A DNA stretch of 64,000 nucleotides from Mesostigma viride. Taxonomy: Eukaryota; Streptophyta; Mesostigmatophyceae; Mesostigmatales; Mesostigmataceae. The notes beneath the pieces were generated by a model. That model was not told where the DNA came from. It made no database searches and worked only from the letters and a program-made list of their open reading frames with translations. Location of the stretch: positions 1,753,851 to 1,817,850 of the forward strand of contig RPFO01000436.1 in assembly GCA_009746045.1 (NCBI GenBank), read 5' to 3'. How positions within the stretch are numbered: the first letter of the stretch is position 1; each line of letters begins with the position of its first letter. Positions 10,835 through 21,802 of the stretch are shown here, piece after piece. The translations under genes and the position numbers were made by a program.

Positions 10835-12606
10835 TGCTAATTAGCCACAAAACCTGCAATTCAAACTAGCTCAAGTGTGAAAGACACTTAGTCGCTGTCT
10901 GCAAAGGCTTTCCAAGCGCGGCCAATTCGTTGCGTTAAGCGTTCTCTTGTCCCTGCCTCCGCGCTATATGACAATCACATTGCGCGCTTTTCTCCATCTT
11001 TATTGTCATGAAATTTTCTTCATAAAAATGGCAGAAAAACTTCACAAGGGTTTCCTTCGCCCCACCTGACCCATCCGGCAATGCTAAAAGATCACCTTGG
11101 AGTGGCTATGGCCTTCATTAAATATAGCCTGATGCCTGATGATGTATTTAGCATTAAGCATTTTGACGGGGGACGGGCTTCGGGCAGTCGTGCTTCATGC
11201 CATGCCATACACGGGCGTCCGTACACTTTCTTTCGTACAGTAAAGATCAAAAGGGCATCCACATGGTTAAGAACTCGCAGCAACTTATTGCAACAGTTTA
11301 TCTACCGTATAACTAAAGGGCGAAAAAATTTCTTGATACTAAACTCTGAAGATGAGTGCGAGATTAAAGCTCTTTTGAATGGACACAACTTGTACACTTT
11401 GACACCAGAAAATCTGGAGGCCCCGTTTGGCGCATGACAGCATGGACAGCTGCCGAGTGCCGACTAATAACGCTCGTCGCTTTCAGAAAAATGCGTGGGC
11501 ACTGTTTTCGTTTCAACTGTTTTCGTGATGGTGAAGAGATTCATGGTTCCAAATATTTCGCCAAGAACGCCGAGTTAGAGCATGTCACTCACTGGATCTT
11601 CGGTACTTTAGGTGTGGCTTACCGGATGGTACATATTACGGCGTTGGTTATTGTGCGAGAGAGCGTGGGTTAGGGGTAGTAGACGCCTGCGTCATGGCGG
11701 TGGTCCCAATACCGGGGTAACTGGGCGCGCGGGATTTTCCGCGGCGTTTGCTTTTCATGATGTCCGGAGACGCGCTGGCATCCTCTAGTTATGCCTGCCG
11801 CGCTTGTTTTGCATTCCCTACAACTGCTGCTTGTCCGCGGCACGAGACTTGTGAACGTCCTCGCCACATATCACGTGTTTTAGCACGTAGCATACGAGCA
11901 GATGGTGGCATCGTGGAACTTGCTATCGGTAGACAAGCAAAGCATGCTAATCCATGCGTACCACGCTCGTGGAAAGCGTGTGATCTCGCTTGTGGCGGGC
12001 TACACCGCGTCCGCGCGTCGCCAGATTTCGGCGCTCGCCTGCGTGAAGATCCCGACGATTGCCCGGTGCCCGAGCTGCGAATGCCGCTGGCAGTTGCCAG
12101 CGTCGGCTTCCCATTTTTCGGTGCCCGAAGATGGAGAAAAAGCAGGGGCGCTGACACCGGGAGGTGGAAGTTTGGGGGCATCTGGAGGTGGTCGCCTGCG
12201 TTCTGGTGTCACCCACCGCTGGGCCCGAACGTGGGCGACATTAGAATGGATGACGCCACACGAGGGGACGGGCCGGGGGAGGGCAACGGTTCGCAGAGAG
12301 GGGACCCTGTCTGCGCAGGCAATGTGTCAGTGGCGGGGGAAGAAGTGGACGGGAGCGGCGCGGGGCAGGCCAAGGGGGAGGCGGGCCCTGGAGAGGCATC
12401 GGGTGCAGGGGATGCGACCTCAAGTCCTCCAGAAGGCGAGGGGGTTAGTCACCTGAATTGCTCGCGTTTTCGTGTGTAAATGACTCATTTTTTCTCTCTT
12501 GCTTATCGGCCCCTTCGTTGCGTGGGTGGGATCCACGGTGATAGCGTGAGGCGCACGTGACAGTGGATAGCGTGAGGCGGGCAGGGGGAAAGGGGGGGGG
12601 GTTGAA
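10835..12606. other. IFT74 upstream region and unassigned DNA
   Basis: The first 250 bp would hold the IFT74 promoter, but I cannot point to a clear TATA box. Two adjacent plus-strand frames (11081-11437, 118 codons, and 11434-11673, 79 codons) match no family I recognise. 11748-12480 has overlapping open frames on both strands, typical of GC-rich non-coding DNA. No confident gene. Confidence 0.35.
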
Positions 12607-12750
12607 TTAGACAACCAGCGCAGGCCAGAAATGGGGAGAATCCGGACCATGGTAGCTGAAGCATGCCGCTATCTTATCGTGTTGGTCGAGTCGTTCAGGA
12701 TGACGGAAATGGACGGAGGTGGAAATGCATAGCCTTATGTATTATAATTA
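12607..12750 (+). repeat. Dispersed repeat, copy 1
   Basis: ACAACCAGCGCAGGCCAGAA, then GAATCCGGACCATGGTAGCT, then GGAAATGCATAGCCTTATG. The same order recurs, inverted and about 80% identical, at 37100-37245. Nature unknown; possibly a decayed coding transposon. Confidence 0.65.
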
Positions 12751-13752
12751 TTGATTGCTAATGCTCAGAGCAAGACCTGGACGGCTTAGCCAAAAATAAG
12801 CTTGCGTTGTCAGTGCGTTTGTTTCTAGCGGCCAGGAGTGTCCCGTCGTTAGCACAACAGTGATTCCTCTTCCGCCTTTTGTATGAGGAATCATCCTCAA
12901 TAAAAGTAAGTACCCTCCATTAAACATGAGGAATCACCTTCGGTAGAGCAACCATCAATAATAGGTCATGTCAGTCTCTACGTTAGCCATGCCATTGGTT
13001 CAAACCTCCAAGAAAGATACGTTTATTTGAGGGCATGTTTTGTTTGCATGGTTAGAGTTGTAGTGATAGCGTCGGCGCAACTTTTTGATCTCCCCTGTGC
13101 CTGTTGCGATTGTCAAGGTTCCGCCCCTCTTGAAACCGCATGGGCATGGTGCGTCGTAGAGCTAATGTCGGGGACAGGTGGTCCTGCTGGTTGCTCAGGT
13201 TTGGTCGCATGCGGCAGTAGATAGAAATGCCTCCATTCTTGTGTGGTCGTAGGCAAACACACCGCACGCCTCACGCGTCCACGTGGGCACCTATTCCATG
13301 CGGTGGCGAGTGTGTGCTGGCGTTCCTCACGCAAGCTGAGCCCTCCAAGACTATAGGGTGGTCATATGGACATGATTGTACGAATATGTGCACCTGTATG
13401 ATATCATGTGTCGATTTTGGGAAATAGCTTTTGTTGCTCTCCTCTTTCTCTCAAGCCCAGCAGGGTGGGCGCGGCCAGCTCCCCGTGTACACCCTGCGCA
13501 GCGTGTGGGTGCCATTGGCCAGCACAGGAATGTTGGCGTTGCTATACCAGCACCATGCCGTTTGCGTTGGTGCTGTGGATACACACGCGCACAACGAGTG
13601 GCAGTTACCGAGTGGCGCTGCTATCTGTTATGTGACTCAGGTCGCATGCCACCATGGCCTTGGCGCCGCATCATCAGGACAGCGCTGCACGTGCGCACAT
13701 GGACAGTTTGTGGATGCACCCAGCACTTGTCAGGTGGAAGCACACGAGCTAG
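12751..13752. other. Unassigned stretch
   Basis: Short overlapping frames only. The plus frame at 13431-13769 (112 codons) has no recognisable domain. Nothing firm. Confidence 0.35.
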
Positions 13753-14256
13753 CAGGGTTTTCACACTAGGGTTTTTCTCGGTCGAATTTCCGTTTTGGCC
13801 GGAAAAAATTCTACGTTTCGTTTTCGCACTAAGTTTTTCGGGTCCAGAACAGAAAAACGGGTCATTTCCGCAGTTCCACCGTAATACCCGCGAATTGGGC
13901 CGAATCAGGTGGAAGACCCTTTTGGGGGTCCTCCACCCAATACCACTGGAATTCCACTCCCATTGTGGCCGGGGGGGCGCCGCGCCACAAATTCATACTT
14001 GTCCGACCCAATAGGATGCGTCCACCTGGACGGTCGAAATTCCCTTCGCATGCCCAATTCTGAACATGTCTGACCAGCCCACGGAAACAGCTGGCAAAAG
14101 CTTGCCATTTTTTTGCAGCCCGTACAGCGTGCCATTTTTTTGCAGCCCGGCGCGTGCACGGCCCTGTTCCGGCGCGTACCACTTTTGGCCGAAAGTCCAC
14201 CGAATTTCGCCGGAGCGTCCAAACAATTAGCTAAAAACTCTAGTGTGAAAACCCTG
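13753..14256. mobile_element. MITE-like element with CAGGGTTTTCACACTAG terminal inverted repeats
   Basis: The left end CAGGGTTTTCACACTAGGGT is mirrored at the right end (reverse complement CAGGGTTTTCACACTAGAGT), 504 bp apart. Inside is T-rich and GC-rich non-coding DNA with a tandem GCCATTTTTTTGCAGCCCG pair. The target duplication is unclear (TAG left, TAA right). The CAGGG ends resemble hAT-type termini; that assignment is inference. Confidence 0.7.
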
Positions 14257-14264
14257 TAAGAATA

Positions 14265-14340
14265 CCCTGTCTTGCTGTATTCTTTTAGCAGCCGTTGTTC
14301 TGCCCTGTCTTGCTGTATTCTTTTAGCAGCCGTTGTTCTG
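14265..14340. repeat. 38-bp perfect tandem duplication
   Basis: CCCTGTCTTGCTGTATTCTT and the following 18 bases occur twice in a row (14265-14302, 14303-14340), directly beside the MITE's right end. Confidence 0.9.
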
Positions 14341-14816
14341 AATGAGGGACATTCTATGCCGCTTGCTCTGGGGATGGGTCTTCTGCCCATCAAACCCTGC
14401 CGCATTTCACTCACTATCTTCGCGCGTATCTGAGCCTGCCACATGAACTGTGCGTCGCTTCTCTACCATGGTGTTATTCAGTGCCATGGTTTCGACCTAA
14501 TGTGTCTTACCTTCCTGTGTGTGCGTTGCGTGTCGGTGTTCTGCTGTCCCTACCACCATGGCCATCATCATAACGATCGCCGCCACATCCATGAACACTG
14601 TGATGACGGGCGCCGCAATCATTACCACTACTACTGCCCCGACCGTCTCATCATTGCCGCTGCCATGGTTGCCGCAATCGCCACTGCCCCCGTCATTGCC
14701 CACCACTGCCATGGCATCATCACGGCATCATGGCGGCAACAACATGGCAACATCGCGGCAACGCTTGGTCCCTATACCCCTCACCATTCCCTTGCTGCCA
14801 ACTGCCACCCAACCAG

Positions 14817-17735
14817 TTTGGTGGGTGGCTGGATCGGTTATTAGACCTGCGGCGCGGGAAGACTATGTGGACGGTACCGTGGCCCGCCTACACCGTGCTG
14901 CAGGTGAGCGCATGCAGTAGCGCTCGTGAGGGTGGAAGGCCGCCTACACCGTGACACAGTGCGTGAGCATCCTAGTGACCAACGGTTTCGTGCACATGTT
15001 TCGTGGAGGAGGGGTGGCATGCCCGGGCAAAATTTCCTGGAACCGCGGTACCAGAGAGGGTTGTCCCACGGGCTGACGGTGGTGGATTTTCGCGGGGCCC
15101 ATGGTTAACCGCGGGGTTTGAGGGTCAAAAACTTGCCGGTGGCGGTTCGTGGGCCCTGGGTGATCAGAACCGTCTTTTACTACATGCCAGTAGAAATCTG
15201 CCACGTGTAATATGTTAGACTAGGGCTGTACGTCACGCCGGGTTGGCTCAGGACGGTGGTAGCCTATGGACCAGTAGAAGTATGCCACGTGGATAATGTT
15301 GTAGGTACTGTACCTGTGCCTGCCACGTGGCTTTTCCTGGCCGCCACGTGCGAAGTCACTTGAACCATCATGCGCATGCCACGTCATCATGTGCATCATG
15401 TGTGCGTCAGGTGTGTGCATCATGTGGGTTTGTTTTGAGGGCTGTTGCCACGTGGCAGAATAATGGAGTACGGAGAGAGAAGAATAGTAGTAGAATGTTC
15501 AGTTTAGTGGGTAGTGGGGATAGTTACCGCAAATAGGAGTCCGAGGGGGTAACCATGGTACCGGCTCTCGGGCTTGCCGGCGGCGGCCGGCGGGTACCAT
15601 GGTCCTGGACGCTACCGTGGTACCAGCAGCGTTGAGTGCCGGTTGCGGTCCACGCGTCATGGTTGGACCGCGGGCCCGGCCTTTTTTGTCCGGCGGTGGT
15701 GGTTTTTGTGACCGCGGACCCTTGGCTGGATGCCACCCCTCCTTTTCGTGGAGAATTTGTGCGGGGGCGGCCCAGGTATACCGTGCTGCAGGTGAGCGCA
15801 TAGAGTAGCGTAGAGTAGCTCGTGAGGCATGCAGGCTTTATAGTGCACGCGGATGGTGGATTCTGTCTGTAGCGGTGGTCTCTGGCCTGGGCATGTCGTA
15901 GTTTGTGCCGCGGCCGCTGCATCTGTTACAGTACGGTCTGCGATGGCCTGCGTGTGCGTCTTTTTCCAGGGGTAAGTGGTCACGGGGAGGGGCTGCGCGC
16001 CGTAGCTACGGAAAGAGCACAGTTTTGAGATCGTGCCCGGACGCTTGTAATGCATCGTAAATGATTGTTACCTGGCTGTTTGCGACAATCCCGGACCGAG
16101 TGTGTACTGGGGGGGTGGGGGGTGGAGGGGGTGGAGGGGGCAAGGGTCCGAACCCCCCCACCCCCTGGTACAGGTTGAGGGGTAGGGGCGGGTTGAGACC
16201 CCCGCCCCCCTTCTGTAGTACTAGCAGGGGAAATAGGGGGGGGGGGGGGGCGGGTTCTTATCCCCCCCCCCCCCACCCCTGGTCAGGGGGGGAGGGGGGT
16301 AGTGGACGCTCGCTCCGGGATTGTCGCAAACAGCCAGTTACAGCCCCGGTCCATTCGCCATGTCACACACAGAACCCCCCCCGCCCCTCCCCACCAAATA
16401 ACTCTTTGCGAGACAACCCCTAGGATGTTGATTCCCCTTCCAAGTCCAATAACCGCCCCCCCCCCTCCCCCCTGCAGGTGACGTTCCTTTGATTCACTCC
16501 TTCTTGGTGGTCGGCTTCTTTCTTGTCCCTTCACACCTCCATCTGCCCTACCCCTCTCTCTCTCACACACACGCACACACACACACACGCACAGGTGATG
16601 TTCCTCTGGTTCTCCGCCTTCTGGATGGTCGGATCCTTCCTCATCCCAGGCATGGCCAACGCGATTGGCTGCAACCGCGCCACGCTCTCCTTCCGCGGCC
16701 TGGCGCTCTACAGCCTAGTCACCGACGTGGCCGAGATGGTGGTGGGGCTGGGCATCCTATACCGCTGCCTCGCGCCCTTCCGGCCCTTCCCCCCCGGGGA
16801 TTGGTTCCCCATCAAGTGGCGCGGCCACTGGTACATCGAGGCCCTCTTTGGGTGCCTGCTCTTCCCGCTCGTCAACCTGCTCTCCCAGGTGGGTGTCCTA
16901 TTCGTTTATAATTGGTTACTATGTAAGTTTTCCCTTATTTCTGTTTCCTCCCACTTTTCAACCTGCTCTCCCAGGTGGGAGGGCTGTCCTATTTGTTTGT
17001 AATGGGTGGCTATGCAAAATTTCCCTATTTATATACCCTCCTGCTTGTCAACCTGCTCTCCCAGGTTGGTGTTCTGATTCATGTCCCCATGTCATGCAAT
17101 CAGTGCACTCACGGGCAAGAGTGACCAGCCATTGCAATTCTCTCTTAACGCTTTTGGACCCACACAGCTGACCCGCCGCCGTCCATGCCCAAGTCCTCTT
17201 TGCCCCCTGTCATCGCAACCCCTCTCGTCTTGCCCCACCACCACACACACATCATGCGCCCTCACTCCCCCTCCCCCCCTTTGCCCCCTCGTCTGTTTGC
17301 CACTGCTGACACCTGCCCCCGCTACCTCCACACCTGCCCCCGCGCGCCCTCGCGCAGATCAATCAGGACCTGGTGCCCATCCACTCAGGGTCCCTGCCGC
17401 TGGGCTTGCCCCTGGACCAATCCCCTGCAGCCATGGACCCGGTCGCCAACGCGGTCTACCTCGTCGTGGTCTCCGTCTTCGCGCCCATCTGGGAGGAGGT
17501 GATCTTCCGTGGCTTCCTGCTGCCATCCCTCACGCGGTACCTGCCCCTATGGGCCTCCATCGGCCTGTCCTCGCTCGCCTTTGCGCTCGCCCACTTCTCC
17601 ATGCAGCGGCTGCTGCCCCTGTCCTTTCTGGGAGTCGTCATGGGCGTCATATTTGTGCGGTCGCGCAACCTGCTGTCCTCCATCCTGCTGCACTCGCTGT
17701 GGAACGGGTTTGTCTTCCTCGAGCTGTTCCGCTAG
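14817..17735 (+). CDS. CPBP (CAAX/type II CAAX prenyl endopeptidase-like) membrane protease; exons 14817-14903, 16595-16888, 17358-17735
   Basis: A multi-pass intramembrane protease of the ABI/CPBP family; plant relatives act in organelle or endomembranes, but the substrate here is unknown. The last exon carries the family signature: EEVIFRGFLLPSLTRY (glutamate pair and Arg), then FALAHF, then HSLWNGFVF, which supply the catalytic Glu and the metal/water-binding His/Asn. The middle exon (98 codons) starts VMFLWFSAFWMVGSF after a CACAG acceptor and ends NLLSQ at CAG|GTGGGT. The last exon starts INQDLVPIH after GCGCAG. A likely upstream exon ends PWPAYTVLQ at CAG|GTGAGC (14903). All joins are phase 0. 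Its left edge, 14817, is a guess at an AG acceptor, and the true start codon and any transit peptide further upstream were not found. Hydrophobic segments are clear in both downstream exons. Confidence 0.75.
15187..15460. promoter_or_regulatory. Cluster of six GCCACGT (mostly G-box CACGTG) motifs
   Basis: GCCACGT-type motifs near 15200, 15284, 15322, 15343, 15378 and 15447; five contain the palindrome CACGTG. A longer block, CCAGTAGAA.TATGCCACGTG, is duplicated about 84 bp apart. The cluster lies in the inferred first intron of the protease gene. G-boxes bind bZIP/bHLH factors in plants; function here is inference. Confidence 0.4.
15766..15826 (+). repeat. Decayed copy of the protease exon-1 splice edge
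   Basis: TACCGTGCTGCAGGTGAGCG, then a TAGTAGC/GCTCGTGAG block, repeats 14887-14934, including the exon end and GT donor. It sits 888 bp further on within the intron. Confidence 0.7.
16072..16337. mobile_element. 266-bp MITE with perfect 24-bp terminal inverted repeats
   Basis: 16072-16095 (starts CTGGCTGTTTGCGACAATCC) is the exact reverse complement of 16314-16337. It is flanked by the direct repeat TTAC at 16068-16071 and 16338-16341, a 4-bp target duplication. The interior is G-run/C-run DNA with internal inverted symmetry and no coding capacity. It sits in the protease intron. Superfamily is not assigned. Confidence 0.85.
16477..16535 (+). repeat. Decayed copy of the start of protease exon 2
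   Basis: CAG|GTGACGTTCCTTTGATTC matches the true exon start CAG|GTGATGTTCCTCTGGTTC at 16592, and the similarity continues for about 55 bp. The copy has an in-frame TGA, so it cannot replace the exon. Confidence 0.7.
16873..17070 (+). repeat. Three tandem copies of the protease exon-2 donor edge
   Basis: CAACCTGCTCTCCCAGGT occurs at 16873, 16959 and 17049 (periods 86 and 90 bp), each with AG|GT. Copy 1 is the end of the exon; copies 2 and 3 lie in the intron, followed by diverged GGGTGTCCTATTCGTTTATA-like DNA. Confidence 0.85.
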
Positions 17736-18149
17736 TCAACAACCACGGCATCGGCTAACAAACACGGGTCAGCGACCATGACGACGGCTAACGATGGCTA
17801 GTCACCGATGATGACAACGTCTAGTTTACGCTGGTAAACAAAAGGCGTGGGGGCTGCGGACCATGGGTCGGCTACCATTAGCAGCAAGCGCAGCCGTTTT
17901 TAGCAACGAGAGCATCTCTTGCTTCTGGATAAGCGCGGCTGTTTCCAGCCTGGTGACGAGCCGTGATTGTGCGTGTGCGCTCAAGGCCGCAACATACACC
18001 AAGTCTGGCAACCAATGCTTGTGCGTGCGCTGGTGTGCAGACAGCACGTGGTCAGGGGGCGGCCAACCAGGTGGCGGATGCCAGTTGCATGAGCTGCTTG
18101 GGCGTTCGCGAGGGTGAGGGCGACCAGACTCTTGCGACAATGGGGGCGA
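17736..18149. other. Protease 3' flank, no further gene
   Basis: Repeated GGCTAAC/CGACGATGG words just after the stop; no poly(A) signal of the TGTAA type is close by. Nothing else recognised. Confidence 0.4.
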
Positions 18150-18300
18150 ATGGGAGGGGGAGGGGAGAGGGGAGGGGAGGGGGAGGGGAGGGGAGGGGGA
18201 GGGGAGGGGGAGGGGAGGGAGGGGAGGGGGAGGGGAGGGGGAGGAGGGGAGGGGAGGGGGAGGGGAGGGAGGGGGAGGGGAGGGGGAGGGGGAGGGGCGG
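18150..18300. repeat. (GGGGA)n-rich purine tract
   Basis: About 150 bp of GGGGA/GGGA units on the plus strand, able in principle to form G-quadruplex or triplex DNA. Confidence 0.9.
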
Positions 18301-20090
18301 GGCTGATGGGCACCCTCTGGCACGCAGTAGTGCCATGACCCCATCCCATGACCTTAACGGCCCAGGGCAGACGCCTCTGTTCCCCTCTCCTGCGTAAGAA
18401 CCCAAAGGCCTCAGCACCTGTTGATCTGTTGGCGGCGGCTTGTCGATCCGTGCCATCGCGCCACATGTCGCCGTCGCTATGTCCCGCTGTAATGTTGCGG
18501 CGACCAGCGGTCAGGGTGGGGGCGCGCTTGCCTTGGTGGTTGCCGTGCGAGGCGTGTGACCATGGCCCGCGTGCTTGCAGGGGAGAGGGGAAGCTATCAA
18601 CCGTCGTGCCTTGCCTTACAGGAGATCCGTTCGCCCGTGTAATGCTCAGGCTACTGTACTTGCTAATGTTCAGGCCCTACCGTGGCACCTGCCAGCAGCA
18701 GCTGGCCGGGGCGGCTGGCCAGGGGGTTGTGATGGGACATGGGTGGCGTGCCGGATGCCTGCCTTATGGCCAGGCACTTGATGGCCGGCGCGGGGTTGTC
18801 TGGTGCATACCACTTTCTGGTGCGGATACCATGCCAAGCTTGGGGGGGGGGGGGGGGGGGTGCACCCTGCCAAGTGGCGGAGATGGTCGGCAAGCTGCCA
18901 CAAAGGTAGGGGCCTGTTCGCCACCTGCCAACCGGAGGGGCTTGGCCTTGCGTCCTCTCTTGGCCGAGAAAAGCCTCGCATGTTCCCAACCCACCCGCAG
19001 GCACCATACCGTTCGTTGGTCCTCGCCAGGTATTGTGGACGCGGCGGGAGTGGGAGGTTGGTACATCCCATGGCATTTAGGATGTCTCGTGCCACAAAGC
19101 TCATGGCTCGTGGCTCGTGCTTCGCGTTGTGGGGGTACGCCTGGCCCTTCTATTTTTCAACCTTTGACTCTGGAGTTCCAGGCCAAAGGACGGTGCTTCC
19201 ATCGCGTGCACACGAATAGTGTGCCAGTTGGTGGGCACACTTGGCACATTCATGGCCAAGGGATCCCAGTATGTGGGGATGTATTTTTTGCTGCGCTTCA
19301 GCAGCGTCTAAGGCATTACGAACTTGTTGCTTTGTTTATGCAACGTTGCGTCCTTAATTAGCTAGGAAGAATCAGGCGGGCCAGGAAGATTTCTGGCCCA
19401 GGCGCTGGTAGTCTCATTGATAAGGTAGGAATGGATGGCTGTTGGTGTACAGCCGAGTACACATCCTGTAACTTTTCGCCCATCATGTCTGCATCTCTGT
19501 CAGTAGATGTTGTGACATGCACTGTTTCATGTCACAGATTTATGATACATTTATTGAATTTTGTAACAACAGCATCAAGTAATCAATAAATTAATAGACA
19601 CATGACTGCGTCACGTGAGCATAAGTCCTCAGTGGGAGGGGAACATGGGATGGAATGGATGATGTAAGCCTATCTAGGTCCGAGGCTTGTGGGCACCACG
19701 GCCCAAATCGCTATGAATGCCATACGTGGTCACACGCGGAGCCCCCACCGTCGCCTTCATCACTACTTGCCATCTATCCTTGCGTACCATCTGCCTCCAT
19801 ATTGCAAACAAACCAGGAGGCTGCCCGGGTGTGAGCCCGTCACGTCTAGGGTAGCACATGTCCATGCGCCGAGTCTATCTCGCAAAGTCCATGGGTGGCG
19901 GCCCTGCCGCGCGCGGCCTGGCCAGGCACGCCAGGTGAGGACATAACGCCCAGGCTGGGCCGGCTTGGTCTATCCGATGTCTATCTGATGTGTCTTCCTG
20001 ATCTGTACGGGCCAGGTGCCCGGCTAGGCCCAGGCGCCTGTGCCTAAGAATGTGGGAAACATAGGGCTAATCAGCGTAAAATCCTCATTA
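18301..20090. other. Unassigned GC-rich stretch with a 337-codon open frame
   Basis: The plus frame 18348-19361 stays open for 337 codons, but it crosses a G20 run (18841-18860), competes with long frames on the other strand and has no recognisable domain. I regard it as non-coding. 19362-20090 is AT-richer and holds nothing I recognise. Confidence 0.35.
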
Positions 20091-20593
20091 CTAATGTGCA
20101 AGCCAAAGGGCCTTGCGCAGCATCTTGGTGACGTTGCCGTCGAGTCGTTGCTCCAGCTCCTGCGTCAGTGTCCAGGTCTCGGCACCGTAGGTCAGGATCG
20201 TCAGAATGACGACCTTGAAGAGGTTACGCTTGACGATCCGGGGTAGGGCGGGGTTGCTCCACCAGCGGCGGTGGTCATGGAGTTGCGCCCACGGGCCCAT
20301 GCTGATCCGTGGCGTCAGGTCGTCCTCGCAGTCGGGAAGCCAACTGCCGAGCAGCTTGAAGCGGCCTGAAGTATAGGGTAGTTGACCTCGGTGTCGTCTA
20401 AGAGGCGGAGTGTGGGCGGGGGCCCTGCCATGCCGAGAGCCAGGGCCTCCGTTTTGGGGCTGATTTCTATACCAACCGCCCGAGCCTCGAGGGCCAGGCA
20501 GTCTAGCCAAAGTTGGGCAGACGCTGGCTTCTCGATGAGCGTGATGTCGTCGGCATAAATGAGGTCAGCTAGTAAATTCTGCTTGTAAGCGGC
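20091..20593 (-). pseudogene. LINE RT (second family), 3' half of a split copy
   Basis: Minus strand: NLLADLIYADDITLIEKP (motif C, YADD near 20545), LEARAVGIEISPKTEALALG, then in another frame FKLLGSWLPD and VVILTILTYGAETWTLTQEL. One frameshift near 20360. It ends exactly at the Gypsy 5' LTR; the upstream part of the same RT continues at 29058-29390. The family differs from the 4554 copy in sequence. Confidence 0.8.
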
Positions 20594-21333
20594 TGTTGCA
20601 CGGATGCAACATGCCGTTTGTGGTAAATATAAATTATCCGTCCCGGTCGATCGGCGCCGACCGTAATCCGGCGCCAGTGCCGAGGCCATACTGAGTATAG
20701 TTGGCAGCCGAGGCAATCCGTGTGGAAGTAAGTGTAGAAAATTTGCTGACGAACTTGGCCTTTGCGCCGTAGGCAGACCTAGCGCCTGAACGGGAGTTAC
20801 GGGACAGCCAAGTGGCACTGCACATGCGTTATGATGGTACCTACGGACATTTGGATATTTTCAGGAGATGCCTCTAGCCGTACTGGTCTTTAATGTGTTC
20901 TAGACGGTTCGAGAAGCCCGTCCCCGCGGACCTCACGTCATGCCTGGTTGGCAGCGCCAGGCGCAGCCACCAACGGGGACGAAGGGACAAAATAGGAAGG
21001 CACGAGCTATGCCAGCAATCCGGACCTTGTATCGTAATTTACCACGTTGCTCTACAGATTATTTACCATCGCTTAATCCTGGAGTGTAAATCTCCTGTGG
21101 GCTCGAGTGTGAATCCCTCGCCTACTGGGTGTAAGTCTTCCCGCATTGAGTGTTTTAATCTGTGTGGTAACATTGTAATATACGAAACCGGTTTTCCGGG
21201 TTTGAGCTTATTCGTATTGTGTGACAAGTATTCTTAAGCCACCATCGTGCGCTGTGACGCATAGGAAGTCAAAGGTCTTTCGCATTCATTCTCAATCATT
21301 AAGGCGCTATTTTAAATAGCCATACGTGTTAAA
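20594..21333 (+). repeat. 5' LTR
   Basis: 740 bp, starting with the small palindrome TGTTGCACGGATGCAACA and ending ACGTGTTAAA. Near-identical to the 3' LTR. Confidence 0.92.
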
Positions 21334-21334
21334 C

Positions 21335-21350
21335 TGGACTCGGAGGAAAC
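21335..21350 (+). promoter_or_regulatory. Primer-binding site (tRNA primer)
   Basis: TGGACTCGGAGG starts 2 nt inside the 5' LTR. The leading TGG would pair with the CCA end of a tRNA. The primer tRNA was not identified. Confidence 0.6.
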
Positions 21351-21802
21351 TTTCCTAGTGGCCTCTATCCCGTCCCGTTTTTCTGTAATCTGATCCGGAT
21401 CAGCAACGGAATTATATAAGGGCCGGAACCCTTACTAATTCCGCTTGCAGTAATTCATTGTGGGGGTCGGATCCCCACAATCCTAACTGCCCATACCCGT
21501 TACCCATATTGCGGTTCTTGCATGCCCCAACCTGGCCTTGTCCGGTTGACCTAAGGGATTCGTCCGGAAACGAATCTCCTTATATTGCGTGCTTTAAACG
21601 GAAACGCTTTGTGGGTTGCAATTTCACGCATTAGTTGGCGTCTTGGCCATTGCCTCACACCCTATATCTGGGATACATACTGTCAGCTCCGGCAAGCTGC
21701 AGTAATATCTCACGTCCTTTAATTGACGTTTTTTGTGCTTAATTTGTCATCCCGCCAAGGTGACTAGAGGCACATTGTTCACACTTTACCAGCCACCACG
21801 CG

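Noticed and set aside
11081-11673. Two adjacent plus-strand frames as a gene divergent from IFT74
   Set aside because: No recognisable domain, no clear splice or start context; cannot be supported beyond being open.
18348-19361. 337-codon open frame as a host gene
   Set aside because: Crosses a G20 run, has competing frames on the other strand and no domain; kept only as a note.
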